Positions 47,950-57,537 are shown, numbered from the stretch's first letter. The stretch is 64,000 bases of DNA from Pontixanthobacter aestiaquae (GCF_009827455.1 NZ_WTYZ01000001.1:248001-312000), one strand, 5' to 3'. Notes: a model not told the origin generated them from the sequence alone. A program made the numbers and translations.

Positions 47950-49493
47950 CCCGCAAGCTCGGAAAAGTCGGTCTTGGCGATACTGCTCAGGATCGCAGAC
48001 CTAAGTTCGTGCGCCCTTGCGACCGGCAACCCTTCGACTTCAAGCGTCCCGCCAGCCAAGCCCAGCTTCAACGTGGCATAGCCGCGCCTACTCGATATCG
48101 GGCCTTGCGCGATCTCCACTGATTGCAGTTTAACCCGCGAGGCGACATCCAGCTTGGGGGCGAGCCACCCCTGCTTCACGAAGAAATACCGCGCGCCGAG
48201 CGCGTTAAAGTCGAACCGCCACAGGAACATCTGGCGCACAGCAAACAGGCACCCGGCGGCAAGAGCAATCAAAGCAAATGCAGGCGATGCCGCACCGCTG
48301 ATGGTCAAGCCAGTGGCAACGCCTGACGCGATCAGCACAAACACCGCAAACTCGATAATTGCACTATCGAAGCGGTACTTCTTGCTGCCGCGATGCCATT
48401 GGCTACCCGCGGATGGATCAAGCGCGAAACCCGCTGCTTTGGCAATCGGGCGCAGCTCGTCTACTTTGGCGAACGGTGCGACATCATGGCTGGCGGCGCC
48501 GCTATCCTGCGCCAGACTGACCACTTTCAGCCCATGCCATCCGAAACGGCGGCGGATAAACCCTGTGGTCATCTTGAGCGCTTGCACGCGGTGGACCGGC
48601 ATCACCACATCGGTCTTGGTCAGCAGGCCGCGGCGACGACGAAAACCCTTCTCGGTCCGCTCCAGCCGGAAGCCCCAATCGCGCAGGAATGTCCGCACAA
48701 GGCCTGTAACCGATCCCAGAATTACAAATGTAATGAGCCCTGCAATCGCACCGATGATCTGTCCCACCAACCCCAGACCCGACACCCAGCTGCCCGGACC
48801 GGCTAACGAATCTGACCAGAAATCCGCATTCCACAACTCGATGGACGCGAATGTCTCTACATATTGGAAAAGACCCGCAAGGACCGCGAATACCGCCAGC
48901 GAGAATTCAAATACGCCGAATGTGAATAGCCGCTTCTCATCCATCACAAACAGCGTTTCGGCAGGCGCCTCAAGCGGTGTGTCCGCACCGCCCTCGAAAG
49001 AACTTTCGCTAACACCATCTTTACGCGCCTTGACCACTTCCCGCAGCCGTTCGCCTTCTGCTTCGGCGAGGTAGTTGAGAGCGAGTTCGTCCTTCCCACC
49101 AGCCCCAGTTTCGAACCGGACCTGCACGAGGCCGAGCAGGCGGGGAATCAGCGCTTGCTCAAGGCTGACATCCTGGATCCGCTCGAACGGTACCGACCGG
49201 GCTGCCCGCGATAGGATCCCGCTTTCGACACGGATATCGGTCGCATCGACGGTGTAGGTGAAGCGCCGCCATGAAAAATAAGACAGGCCAGCTGTGATCG
49301 CGGCAATCGCCAAGCCAATGCCGATCGCGCCAAAAATGGCCCATGACTGATCGCGCAAGGCAAAAAACCCCGCGACCATCGGGAAGATCGCATTTTGCAG
49401 CCCGTCGACGGCCTTGACCACAAAGCTAAGCGGATGGGTTCGCTTGGCTTCAGGTGGTTCGGATTCTGGCAAAATCTCCACGATATCGTTCAA
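47946..49493 (-). CDS. Bacterial PH-domain membrane protein (YdbT-like)
   Basis: This 515-residue protein has repeated bacterial PH (bPH2/DUF304) domains separated by pairs of membrane helices, for example FTYTVDATDIRVESGILSR and VPFERIQDVSLEQALIPRLL. Proteins of this type pair with a small YdbS partner, which here lies directly upstream with an ATGA overlap (49490-49493). The role is unknown, probably membrane homeostasis. Confidence 0.83.
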   Translation of the reverse strand: MNDIVEILPESEPPEAKRTHPLSFVVKAVDGLQNAIFPMVAGFFALRDQSWAIFGAIGIGLAIAAITAGLSYFSWRRFTYTVDATDIRVESGILSRAARSVPFERIQDVSLEQALIPRLLGLVQVRFETGAGGKDELALNYLAEAEGERLREVVKARKDGVSESSFEGGADTPLEAPAETLFVMDEKRLFTFGVFEFSLAVFAVLAGLFQYVETFASIELWNADFWSDSLAGPGSWVSGLGLVGQIIGAIAGLITFVILGSVTGLVRTFLRDWGFRLERTEKGFRRRRGLLTKTDVVMPVHRVQALKMTTGFIRRRFGWHGLKVVSLAQDSGAASHDVAPFAKVDELRPIAKAAGFALDPSAGSQWHRGSKKYRFDSAIIEFAVFVLIASGVATGLTISGAASPAFALIALAAGCLFAVRQMFLWRFDFNALGARYFFVKQGWLAPKLDVASRVKLQSVEIAQGPISSRRGYATLKLGLAGGTLEVEGLPVARAHELRSAILSSIAKTDFSELAG

Positions 49494-49960
49494 TCCAGCT
49501 CGCGCTTGATATGACTGCGGATGTCTTCTCGCATAGCCAGCGCGTCTTCATTGGCCAGACCTGGCAAATGCACCGAGGCATTGTGCGACCCGGCTGTGTG
49601 CAGCGTCAGCGTGGCAATACCGTAGGTGCGCTGAAGCGGCCCTTGATCGACATCGATATGTTGGACGCGCCCGAACGGAACGACCGTGTCCGAGCGAAAG
49701 AGAATGCCTTTCACCACGCGAAGCCGGTCCTCGCCCATATCGTAGCCGCGTGCATGATAACGGCGCAGCGGCACGCGCAGGACCAGAAACACAGCGACCA
49801 GAAATACCGGGACCACAAACACCCCGAGCGGGAGGATTTGCAGCACTTCCAGCACAATCGAGCCGATTACAAAAGGCACTGCGAACAGACACGCGACGAT
49901 GCGCGTGACCTTCACGTGATTGGGGTGCAGAGGAGTAAGCGTGTCGTCGGTTTCGTCCAT
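49490..49960 (-). CDS. Bacterial PH-domain membrane protein (YdbS-like)
   Basis: This 156-residue protein has two membrane helices (about 22-60) and one bPH2 domain (RVVKGILFRSDTVVPFGRVQ, HIDVDQGPLQRTYG). It forms an overlapping pair with the YdbT-like gene downstream. Confidence 0.83.
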   Translation of the reverse strand: MDETDDTLTPLHPNHVKVTRIVACLFAVPFVIGSIVLEVLQILPLGVFVVPVFLVAVFLVLRVPLRRYHARGYDMGEDRLRVVKGILFRSDTVVPFGRVQHIDVDQGPLQRTYGIATLTLHTAGSHNASVHLPGLANEDALAMREDIRSHIKRELD

Positions 49961-50009
49961 GGTGCTTTAGATGGCTAACACGGCCGAGCTTGGCAAGGTC
50001 AAAGGCGCT

Positions 50010-51185
50010 CTATTTGGCACGCTGATTAAATCGCCTACCGATCATCGCGGCGGTGATGTTGCTCTTCTGGACATCGGTTGTGCCGCCAGCGATCCCCCAG
50101 GCAAAACCGTCGCGCAGGCGCTGCTCCATCGGATATTCCTTGGAATATCCATACCCGCCCATCACTTGCACACCCAGCTGAGTCACATCGCGGACCATTT
50201 CATTGGAGAAACATTTCGCAAGCGAGCTTTCATAGACCGTCGGCAAGCCGCCATTGTCTTGGGCACCCGCATTCGCCGCTGCGCGCCAGATCAGCAACCG
50301 CGCGGCATCGACCTGCATCGCCATTTCAGCGAGCTTCATTTGGACGGCCTGAAAATCGACAATCGGTTTGCCAAAGGCCTCGCGTTCTTGCGTGTAGGCG
50401 AGCGCATCTTCGAGCGCTCCCGCTGCAACGCCTAACCCCATAGTCGCGTTGCCGCAGCGCTCCAAACCGAAGGCAGTCATGAGCTTCCCGAAACCGCCTG
50501 CGCCAATAATCAGATTGCGTGCCGGCACACGCACATCGTCGAGGAAAATATCGGCCGAAGGAACGCCGCGAAAGCCCATCAATTCTTCGGGTTTGCCGAA
50601 AGAAAGGCCATCAGCGCCCTTCTCGACCACCACTGCGCCAATGCCCTTGGCACCTTCGATTCCATCGAAGCGGCAATAAGTTATGTAGTAATGCGAGTGC
50701 CCTGCCCCTGAACTCCAGCGCTTCTGGCCGTTGAGGACGATGGTATCACCGTCGATTGTCGCGGTGGTCGTCAAATCGGTCAGCGCTGTACCGGCATTGG
50801 GTTCCGACATAGCAACCGCGACGATTTTTTCGCCACGTATCACTTCAGGCAGGATCTTGGCTTTCAGAGCATCCGACCCGAATTGCGCAATCGTCCGGAC
50901 CGGCCCGGTTAGTGCTTCGAAAACCGGGAACGCCACCGCTACCGAAACTTGCGCAAATTCTTCCAGCACCAGCAAGGCATCGAAATGGCTCAGTCCCATC
51001 CCGCCATATTGCTCTGGCAGATTGATACCGAGAAAGCCCAGCTCACCATAGCGGCGCAGCATATCGTCCGGCACCGGCTTATCATCCCGCTCCAGTTCCC
51101 GCGCTAGATCGGGCAGCTCGGCACGCACAAATTTGCGCGCCGCTTCCTGCAATCCGCGTTGCTGATCATTCAATCCGAAATGCAT
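50010..51185 (-). CDS. Acyl-CoA dehydrogenase
   Basis: This 391-residue flavoprotein has the acyl-CoA dehydrogenase folds: VAMSEPNAGTALTDL, NGQKRWSSGAG, and VMGGYGYSKEYPMEQRLRD near the C-terminus. At the position of the usual catalytic Glu (YEGT in many members) it has AGGT with Gly367, and it has Glu242 in an LER motif, the arrangement seen in isovaleryl-CoA dehydrogenase. This points to a branched or longer acyl-CoA substrate, not proven. It is an isolated leftward gene. Confidence 0.9.
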   Translation of the reverse strand: MHFGLNDQQRGLQEAARKFVRAELPDLARELERDDKPVPDDMLRRYGELGFLGINLPEQYGGMGLSHFDALLVLEEFAQVSVAVAFPVFEALTGPVRTIAQFGSDALKAKILPEVIRGEKIVAVAMSEPNAGTALTDLTTTATIDGDTIVLNGQKRWSSGAGHSHYYITYCRFDGIEGAKGIGAVVVEKGADGLSFGKPEELMGFRGVPSADIFLDDVRVPARNLIIGAGGFGKLMTAFGLERCGNATMGLGVAAGALEDALAYTQEREAFGKPIVDFQAVQMKLAEMAMQVDAARLLIWRAAANAGAQDNGGLPTVYESSLAKCFSNEMVRDVTQLGVQVMGGYGYSKEYPMEQRLRDGFAWGIAGGTTDVQKSNITAAMIGRRFNQRAK

Positions 51186-51346
51186 AGTATTAATCCCTGA
51201 TCATCTTTCATTTCTGAGCTAGTCCGATTTGCATGCCAAGGGAATGCGCAGCACGACGGTTTCTTGACGCGTCTGACGATAGGTTTGCGTTGACACGCCA
51301 ACACATTATGCGAATTGTCTGAGGCGGGCGGCACGGGGGACCCTAT

Positions 51347-51763
51347 TTGGACGATACAGCTTATATACCTGTGAAGCCTGGCTCTGACCGTGCATTTGCG
51401 ATTCTGTTTGCTCTGATTTTCCTGGCAATTGCGCTTTACCCATGGGCGGTATCCACCGGCGGTGTTCGACTATGGTCCTTAGCCATTGCCGGAGTGCTGG
51501 GCATTACAGGCCTCGTGATCCCGAAGATTTTCCACTACCCCAATCGATACTGGATCAAATTGGGGATGGTGGTCGGGCGAGCCATGTCTCCAATTATCCT
51601 AGGGCTGGTTTTCTATGTGGTTGTGACGCCAATTGCGTTTTTGGCACGACTGTTTGGCAGCGACCCATTGCGGATGAAGCAATCCGTGAAAGAAGGCGAA
51701 ACCTATTGGCTAGAGCGCCTGCCCGAGGAAAACGCATCGGACACAATGGCGCGGCAATATTGA
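51347..51763 (+). CDS. SxtJ-family membrane protein
   Basis: This 138-residue protein starts at a TTG at 51347 with GGGGGA 6 bases upstream. It has membrane helices at about 16-34, 40-60 and 76-100, and a cytoplasmic Glu-rich tail. The SxtJ family is of unknown function and typically sits beside carbamoyltransferase genes. It is the first gene of the carbamoyltransferase cluster. Confidence 0.82.
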   Translation: MDDTAYIPVKPGSDRAFAILFALIFLAIALYPWAVSTGGVRLWSLAIAGVLGITGLVIPKIFHYPNRYWIKLGMVVGRAMSPIILGLVFYVVVTPIAFLARLFGSDPLRMKQSVKEGETYWLERLPEENASDTMARQY

Positions 51764-51773
51764 TGGTGTTGTT

Positions 51774-51923
51774 ATGAAGACATTGGTGGAATTTTGGCGG
51801 TTCCTGCTGCTGCGCAAGAAATATTGGCTGCTGCCCGTGTTTCTGGTGCTGGCGCTATTCGGGGCGCTGATTGTGATGACACAAGGCACCGCCATTTCGC
51901 CATTCGTTTACACACTGTGGTAA
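51774..51923 (+). CDS. DUF5989-like small membrane protein
   Basis: This 49-residue peptide begins MKTLVEFWRFLLLRKKYW and contains one membrane helix (LLPVFLVLALFGALIVMT) with a Trp at the C-terminus (VYTLW). It lies between the SxtJ-like and carbamoyltransferase genes, 10 bases from each. The family is unknown in function but is recurrently placed with SxtJ and carbamoyltransferase genes. Confidence 0.8.
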   Translation: MKTLVEFWRFLLLRKKYWLLPVFLVLALFGALIVMTQGTAISPFVYTLW

Positions 51924-51932
51924 GATAGCGGC

Positions 51933-53723
51933 GTGACCGCAATCCTCGGAATATCGGCATTCTATCACGATTCCAGCGCCGCATTGCTGGTCGACGGACA
52001 GATTGTTGCGGCCGTTCAGGAAGAACGGTTTTCTCGCCTCAAGAACGATGCCGGTTACCCGGTCCAATCGATCAATTATTGCCTGTCTGCGGCAGGTTTA
52101 AAGCTGTCCGAAATCGATCACATTGTCTTCTACGAAAAGCCGTTTCTGAAATTTGAACGGCTGCTCGACACCTATCTGGCATTTGCCCCGAGCGGAGTCC
52201 GATCTTTCGGGCGCGCTATACCGGTGTGGATCAAGGAAAAGCTTTTCCAGAAAAGCGTATTGTTGAAGCAGTTCGTCCAGCATGATCCCGACTGGCAAGA
52301 TAAAGGCCAGTTGAAGTTCAGCGAACATCACATGAGCCACTGTGCGAGCGCCTTCTTCCCGTCTCCCTATGAAGAGGCAATTGTGCTGAGCATCGATGGC
52401 GTGGGCGAGCGGACAACAACATCCGTTGCGATTGGGCGCGGCAACTCGCTGGAAATCAAAAAGGAAATCCAATTCCCCCATTCACTCGGGCTGCTCTATT
52501 CGGCTTTCACCGAATATATCGGCTTCCGGGTCAATTATGACGAATATAAAGTCATGGGATTGGCCCCCTATGGATCGCCAATTTTCCGTGACACAATCCT
52601 GGATTATCTGATCGATGTTAAAGACGATGGCAGTTTCTGGATGGACCAGAGCTATTTCAATTATGCGACCGGTTTCACCTCGATCAATGGCAAATTCGGC
52701 GACCTTTTCGGTGAGCCGCGCCGTGCCGCGCACGAACCGATAACCCAGTTCCATATGGACATCGCCCGCTCCGTACAGGCGGTGACTGAAGACATCGTGT
52801 TGCGGATGGCGGCAAGTTTGAGCAAAGAATTCGGGCGACGGAACTTGTGTCTTGCTGGCGGTGTTGCGCAGAACAGCGTCATCAACGGCATGCTCGCGCG
52901 CAGCGGCAATTTCGACCATGTTTGGATACAGCCTGCAGCCGGAGACTCTGGCGGATCGCTGGGGGCGGCGCTGGCATATTGGCATCTCGCGCTCGGTCAG
53001 CCGCGCACCCAGCCTGACAAAAGCGATGATATGCAAGGCGCCTGCCTCGGCCCGGCTTACACGCAATCGGAAATCGAAGCTGCACTTTCTGTGCTGGGCG
53101 CAGATTTCGAAGCCCTGCCCGATGAAGACCTGTTCCAGACCGTGGCCAAAGACATATCTACGGGCAAAGTGGCGGGATGGTTTGATGGCCGGATGGAGTT
53201 TGGCGCGCGCGCTTTGGGTAGCCGCTCCATACTGGGTGATCCGCGGTCGGAAACAATGCAGTCCAAGATAAATCTGCAAGTCAAAGGGCGCGAGAGCTTC
53301 CGTCCCTTTGCCCCCGCAGTCTTGGCCGAGCATTCCGGCGACTGGTTCGCGCTGGGGCAAGACAGCCCCTATATGGCGATGGTCGCACCAGTTGCCCAGA
53401 GCAAGCTTGAGCCAGTTGCGGCGGAGGCCCAACCAGTTACGGGTTTTGACAAATTGAAACTTCGCCGGTCAGTGATTCCCGCCGTCACTCATGTAGATTG
53501 CTCTGCACGCATTCAAACCGTCACCGCCAACATGCACCCGCGCTTTCACGCATTAATCAGTGCTTTTTTTGACGAAACGGGCTGTCCGATGCTGCTGAAC
53601 ACGAGCTTCAACGGACGCGACGAGCCGATCGTGTGTACCCCCGAAGATGCATATCGATGCTTCTCGCAGTCGGGATTGGATTTGCTGGTGTGTGGCAATT
53701 GTATTGTCCGCAAAGACACATAG
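51933..53723 (+). CDS. Carbamoyltransferase, NodU/TobZ family
   Basis: This 596-residue enzyme transfers a carbamoyl group from carbamoyl phosphate, via a carbamoyl-adenylate, to a hydroxyl of a sugar or metabolite. It begins at GTG 51933 (MTAILGISAFYHDSSAAL). The N-terminal Kae1/YgjD-like domain carries HHMSH (132-136) and LSIDGVGERTTTS; the C-terminal domain has GRMEFGARALGSRSILGDP. The acceptor is unknown; genes around it suggest a cell-surface or secreted product. Confidence 0.92.
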   Translation: MTAILGISAFYHDSSAALLVDGQIVAAVQEERFSRLKNDAGYPVQSINYCLSAAGLKLSEIDHIVFYEKPFLKFERLLDTYLAFAPSGVRSFGRAIPVWIKEKLFQKSVLLKQFVQHDPDWQDKGQLKFSEHHMSHCASAFFPSPYEEAIVLSIDGVGERTTTSVAIGRGNSLEIKKEIQFPHSLGLLYSAFTEYIGFRVNYDEYKVMGLAPYGSPIFRDTILDYLIDVKDDGSFWMDQSYFNYATGFTSINGKFGDLFGEPRRAAHEPITQFHMDIARSVQAVTEDIVLRMAASLSKEFGRRNLCLAGGVAQNSVINGMLARSGNFDHVWIQPAAGDSGGSLGAALAYWHLALGQPRTQPDKSDDMQGACLGPAYTQSEIEAALSVLGADFEALPDEDLFQTVAKDISTGKVAGWFDGRMEFGARALGSRSILGDPRSETMQSKINLQVKGRESFRPFAPAVLAEHSGDWFALGQDSPYMAMVAPVAQSKLEPVAAEAQPVTGFDKLKLRRSVIPAVTHVDCSARIQTVTANMHPRFHALISAFFDETGCPMLLNTSFNGRDEPIVCTPEDAYRCFSQSGLDLLVCGNCIVRKDT

Positions 53724-53788
53724 GCATCGTTTGTGATGGACTATGCGCGGTCGGATGGGATAATGGCGCCGGTTGTATCGGAGGAAAT

Positions 53789-54688
53789 ATGGATAGAGCG
53801 CTGTTGATATCGACCGGCATCGGGTGCGGCGTTCTGTGCTCATACTGTCCGCAAGTCACTATCGGCAGAGCCTATAAGCAATTCACCGGTCCATCGAGCC
53901 TGAGCTTTGAAACATACAAGGCCTGCGTCGACAAATTACCCAAAGACGTAACGGTCAATTTCACCGGATTTTACGAGCCATTTCTCAATCAGGCCTGCAC
54001 TGATATGATCCTATATGCGGTCGAAGCTGGCCACGAGGTTCGGCTATCAACCACAGTGATGGGTTTGACCGCAGAACAGGTTGACCGCTTCAAACATGTC
54101 GATTTCGTCAAGTTCGCGGTCCATCTACCCGACACCAAAGGTCTGACGCGAATAATTGTAGATGATACCTATATGGCCGCGCTGACCCGGCTGATCGAAA
54201 GCGACATCTCAAACATCGGCTTCCATGTCCATGAAGGAACAGAAGGGCCAGAGGCCGTGCACGAGCGGGTGGACGCACTGCTGTCGGCCCATGGCGTCGA
54301 GCCGGAGAACCGGTGGATCCTGACGCGAGCCGGCAATATCGACATTGCCGGCGTGGCCCCACCCGAGCGATTGACAGGCGAATTGGCACTATGCCCGCGC
54401 GTGTATCAGAATGTGCTGCTGCCCAGCGGCGATGTCGCCCTGTGCTGCATGGATTGGGATTTGAAGCACGTGATCGGGAACCTGCTGGAAACCGATTACG
54501 ATGCGCTGCTCTCCGGCGCAGAATTTCAAAAAGTGCTGCGTGCGCAAGTGGACGACAACATCGATATATTGTGCCGCACTTGCGAAGTTGCGCGGACGAA
54601 AAAGGACGTCCGCACGCAGGAATTTTACGCAAATCTGGAAGCACAGAACGCCGATATGGCAACTGCTGGCAGCGCGCAGACGTCATGA
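53789..54688 (+). CDS. Radical SAM protein with C-terminal cysteine cluster
   Basis: This 299-residue protein has CGVLCSYC at residues 13-20 (Cys13, 17, 20), the CxxxCxxC motif of radical SAM enzymes, and five further cysteines (202, 219, 220, 262, 265) like a SPASM/twitch domain that would hold auxiliary Fe-S clusters. The ATG at 53789 is preceded by GGAGGAAAT, an excellent ribosome-binding site; an earlier in-frame start at 53633 lies inside the carbamoyltransferase gene and is not used. Substrate unknown. Confidence 0.88.
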   Translation: MDRALLISTGIGCGVLCSYCPQVTIGRAYKQFTGPSSLSFETYKACVDKLPKDVTVNFTGFYEPFLNQACTDMILYAVEAGHEVRLSTTVMGLTAEQVDRFKHVDFVKFAVHLPDTKGLTRIIVDDTYMAALTRLIESDISNIGFHVHEGTEGPEAVHERVDALLSAHGVEPENRWILTRAGNIDIAGVAPPERLTGELALCPRVYQNVLLPSGDVALCCMDWDLKHVIGNLLETDYDALLSGAEFQKVLRAQVDDNIDILCRTCEVARTKKDVRTQEFYANLEAQNADMATAGSAQTS

Positions 54689-54725
54689 AGCCGGCTGGTG
54701 TTGTTAAGCGGGTGTCCCAAGTCTG

Positions 54726-56000
54726 ATGTCTTTGGTCGGGAAGCTTACCGGCGCTTACCGGTCCATTGCCTTTGTCGTGTTCAACACGCTGGTTTTTCTG
54801 GTCCTCATCAATTTGGCTCTGTGGGCTGCATTTGCCGTCCATGACCACGAACCCAGCATGATCGACGAAAGCTCCCCGCCTTCACCTGAAGGGTATTTTC
54901 GCGAAAACGGCACTGCCATCGACAATGGCAAACGGATGCCCACCAATCTGACGATTTTTGATTACAAAGCCTTTGAAAATATTATGTCCGAGCGTGAAAT
55001 TGGCGCGATGCTCGATGAGTATTACGACCACTTCCACGATGGCCTCAAATATCAGGCATTCACCCAATATGCGCCGCGTGTGTTTGCGGGTGAATATCTA
55101 AATGTCACACGAGAGGCCAATGGGCTCACAGTCCGGCGAACGATCAATCCGCCAGCTGATGCAGCCGCTAAACGAACTATCCGGATTTTCACTTTCGGCG
55201 GTAGCACCACATTTGGGCAAGGGGTGGCCGACCAGCACACATGGCCCACGCGTTTGAGCGAAATCCTCAATGCCCGAGCAAAGGCGGATGGATTGGATGT
55301 CCATGTCGAAGTGACCAATTACGGCCGTGTAGGCTTCTATCCCACGCAGGAATTGCACCTTCTGATGGAAGTGCTGCGAAGTGGGGAACGGCCCGACATG
55401 GCCATCTTCCTCGATGGTCTGAATCTGGGCGAGGACAACGACACCTCTGGCTTAACCAAGCATTTTTCGAAAGCAGTCAACGAGACCCAGCGTCCAACCG
55501 GCGCGCGGTGGGACTGGATTCCGATGATCCGCGCGGCCAATGCTGTGAACGCACGGTTGAACCCCAATGCACGCACTAAGACGCATTCGCCTTCAAAAGA
55601 CGAGCGGCTGGCGCACACTCTGGAGAGGTTCACCCAGTTCCGCACAAATGTGCAGGCAGTGTCCGACCTCTATGGTGTAAAGCCTGTCTTCTTTCTTCAA
55701 CCCGATGCGCATTATAACTATCCGGTTGAATTATATGGCCGCGGTGAATTGCTAATCAATCCGCCACGCCGCGCATTCAAAGAGCGTTTCTACGCCCAGA
55801 TTAGGAAGGATGGCGGTTTTATTGACCTAACGGAACTGTTCAGCGATTGGGGAAACCGAAAAGCGGTCGTGGACTCAGCGCATTTCTCGCCCAATTTTTC
55901 GCAATTTGTCGCTGAAAATATCGCGAACAATATCGATCTGACAGATATCGGCGATGTAACCCGCGAAGAAAGCATCCCAACCGGCATTCCCAAGTTGTGA
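54726..56000 (+). CDS. Membrane-anchored SGNH hydrolase
   Basis: This 424-residue protein has one N-terminal membrane helix (about 13-37) and a periplasmic SGNH/GDSL-like domain: nucleophile Ser160 in FGGSTTFGQG, an Asn-containing DGLNLGED block and a catalytic Asp383-His386 pair in VVDSAH. It could deacylate, acylate or otherwise trim a glycan. It is the last gene of the carbamoyltransferase cluster, starting 37 bases after the radical SAM gene. Confidence 0.88.
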   Translation: MSLVGKLTGAYRSIAFVVFNTLVFLVLINLALWAAFAVHDHEPSMIDESSPPSPEGYFRENGTAIDNGKRMPTNLTIFDYKAFENIMSEREIGAMLDEYYDHFHDGLKYQAFTQYAPRVFAGEYLNVTREANGLTVRRTINPPADAAAKRTIRIFTFGGSTTFGQGVADQHTWPTRLSEILNARAKADGLDVHVEVTNYGRVGFYPTQELHLLMEVLRSGERPDMAIFLDGLNLGEDNDTSGLTKHFSKAVNETQRPTGARWDWIPMIRAANAVNARLNPNARTKTHSPSKDERLAHTLERFTQFRTNVQAVSDLYGVKPVFFLQPDAHYNYPVELYGRGELLINPPRRAFKERFYAQIRKDGGFIDLTELFSDWGNRKAVVDSAHFSPNFSQFVAENIANNIDLTDIGDVTREESIPTGIPKL

Positions 56001-56061
56001 AAAACCGCTTGAAGCATCCGGGCCTGAGGGAAGCATTCTAACGCTTAGCGCCAAAGCTAAG

Positions 56062-56114
56062 GGAAGTGGTGGTCCTGCTAGGGAGAATTGAACTCTCGGC
56101 CTCGTCATAACCAA
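56062..56114. repeat. Direct repeat of the 3' half of tRNA-Thr (putative att site)
   Basis: These 53 bases match 61719-61771 with 4 mismatches in the same orientation, 5,657 bases away. They cover the CCA end, acceptor 3' strand, T-arm and variable region and part of the anticodon arm, and stop just after the anticodon stem. This is the pattern left when an element integrates into a tRNA 3' end. Confidence 0.88.
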
Positions 56115-56395
56115 AGCAAGGGATGGTCCATGGACAGACGAATTTTATGATGAGGATTGGCTAGCTGTAAGCCCTAGATTAGCCAACAATCCGCCCGGCT
56201 CCCAAACTGTGCTGAGTTCCGGCTTCTGACTTTTCCCAGCGAATGTCTTTTAAGGAAAATTCAAACCTCGACCTGCGCTTTACTTGGAGTAGCAACTGGA
56301 CGCTCACATCAGTCAACGCGAGCAAACCGTCAAATTCATGCCAATTCAAAAATCCGCAATTAGGGTAGAAAGCTGACCTTCGTCACGACGGACCA
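56115..56395. other. Gene-free region after the tRNA-Thr repeat
   Basis: About 280 bases with no credible gene, between the repeat and the 3' end of the TPR lipoprotein gene. It looks more A+T-rich than the surrounding genes, which I have not counted. Confidence 0.4.
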
Positions 56396-57430
56396 CTAAT
56401 CCAGACCATAATCAGCCATGATCAAGTTCGCCTCTTCAGCAAATTTTTCTTTGCGAGATGCTCTGAGCAGTTGAACAGTCGCTAGCTCCCTGTTGCCCAA
56501 TTTCAAGGCGACCTTGCTCGATAGGATCAGCGCAGGCGTGTAGTCCTCTACGCGCATCACCATCCGGTCGAGTGTCCGAGCAGCTTCTTCATACTCGCCT
56601 TTCTTGAATTCCAAACGGGCTTTTTGATAGTTTAAAAGATCGAATCCCGGATGCACAGTTAGACCGCTTTTCAGGGTTGCCTCGGCTTCCCTCGTCCTGC
56701 CCAGATCGAGCTGGAGTCCGGCGACGTTTACAACCGGGATTGCGTGGCCGGGATATTTTTCAGCAATTGATTGATACCGCGTCAACGCTGCCTCAAGATC
56801 ACCCCGCCGGATAGCGAGTTCCGCATCGAGCAATTGCGCTTCATAGTGATCTGGATCGTTGCTCAATGCGCGCCGGACACCTTCTTCTGCAAACTCCCAT
56901 TCTCCAGTCGATTGGTAATAACGTCCAGCTAGCGCGTGCAGGTCTGGGCTGCCGGGATAGGCTTGCAGCGCCTCCACCAACACCGCTGTATCTTTTGCCA
57001 AGTCCCCGGTTTCGCGAAGCGCCCATATCCTCATCTGGTAGAGACCCGCTGATGTAAGTGCGGGACTGACTTCGCTCTCCAAAAACTTGAGCGCCAGCCT
57101 TGGCTTTCCTTTCACTATCAAACTGTGCGCTTTGAGTTCGGCACGGTCTGCATCGCTCAAATCGGTTTCGGTTAGCTGATCGATATACCGCTCTGCGGCA
57201 TAGCCATCACCCAACTGTAGCATAGTGCGCGCGAGCAAGAGCTTTGCCGCACCGCTTTCGTCACCAGCATCAATGCGGTTCATAAGTATGATGCGCGCGT
57301 CGTAATATGCGTGTTCATCGAACGCCGATTGCGCATCGCCAAAGGGCGGCGGCGGTGCTTTGCCACAGCCCACCAGCACCAACGCAATCGCTGCAGTTAC
57401 GAGAAAGTGCGACGATGGTCTCATGCGCAT
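56396..57430 (-). CDS. TPR-repeat lipoprotein
   Basis: This 344-residue protein has a lipoprotein signal (lipidated Cys22 in LVLVGC) and tetratricopeptide-like helices through most of its length. It resembles, but is much shorter than, the TPR lipoprotein PrsT associated with PEP-CTERM/exosortase systems, and it lies directly beside a PEP-CTERM-like protein gene. The role is probably scaffolding at the outer membrane; this is inference. Confidence 0.8.
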   Translation of the reverse strand: MRMRPSSHFLVTAAIALVLVGCGKAPPPPFGDAQSAFDEHAYYDARIILMNRIDAGDESGAAKLLLARTMLQLGDGYAAERYIDQLTETDLSDADRAELKAHSLIVKGKPRLALKFLESEVSPALTSAGLYQMRIWALRETGDLAKDTAVLVEALQAYPGSPDLHALAGRYYQSTGEWEFAEEGVRRALSNDPDHYEAQLLDAELAIRRGDLEAALTRYQSIAEKYPGHAIPVVNVAGLQLDLGRTREAEATLKSGLTVHPGFDLLNYQKARLEFKKGEYEEAARTLDRMVMRVEDYTPALILSSKVALKLGNRELATVQLLRASRKEKFAEEANLIMADYGLD

Positions 57431-57473
57431 ATCATAGCCAGCGGAGCTTGAGTATCCGTTACCAGAATCAAGA

Positions 57474-57509
57474 ACGACCGAAACCGTGGTCGCCCAAGGT
57501 TCCGGTCGT
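57474..57509 (-). terminator. Candidate terminator of the KKGS-protein gene
   Basis: A 12-bp stem with one G-U pair (57498-57509 with 57474-57485) lies about 28 bases beyond the KKGS-protein stop. The T-run is weak (TCTTGATT), so its strength is doubtful. Confidence 0.45.
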
Positions 57510-57537
57510 CTAAGATCAATGAGACGCGCTCACGAGA

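Noticed and set aside
56070..56114. Possible second tRNA-Thr gene
   Set aside because: Only the 3' half is present; D-arm and 5' acceptor strand are missing, so it is a repeat, not a gene.
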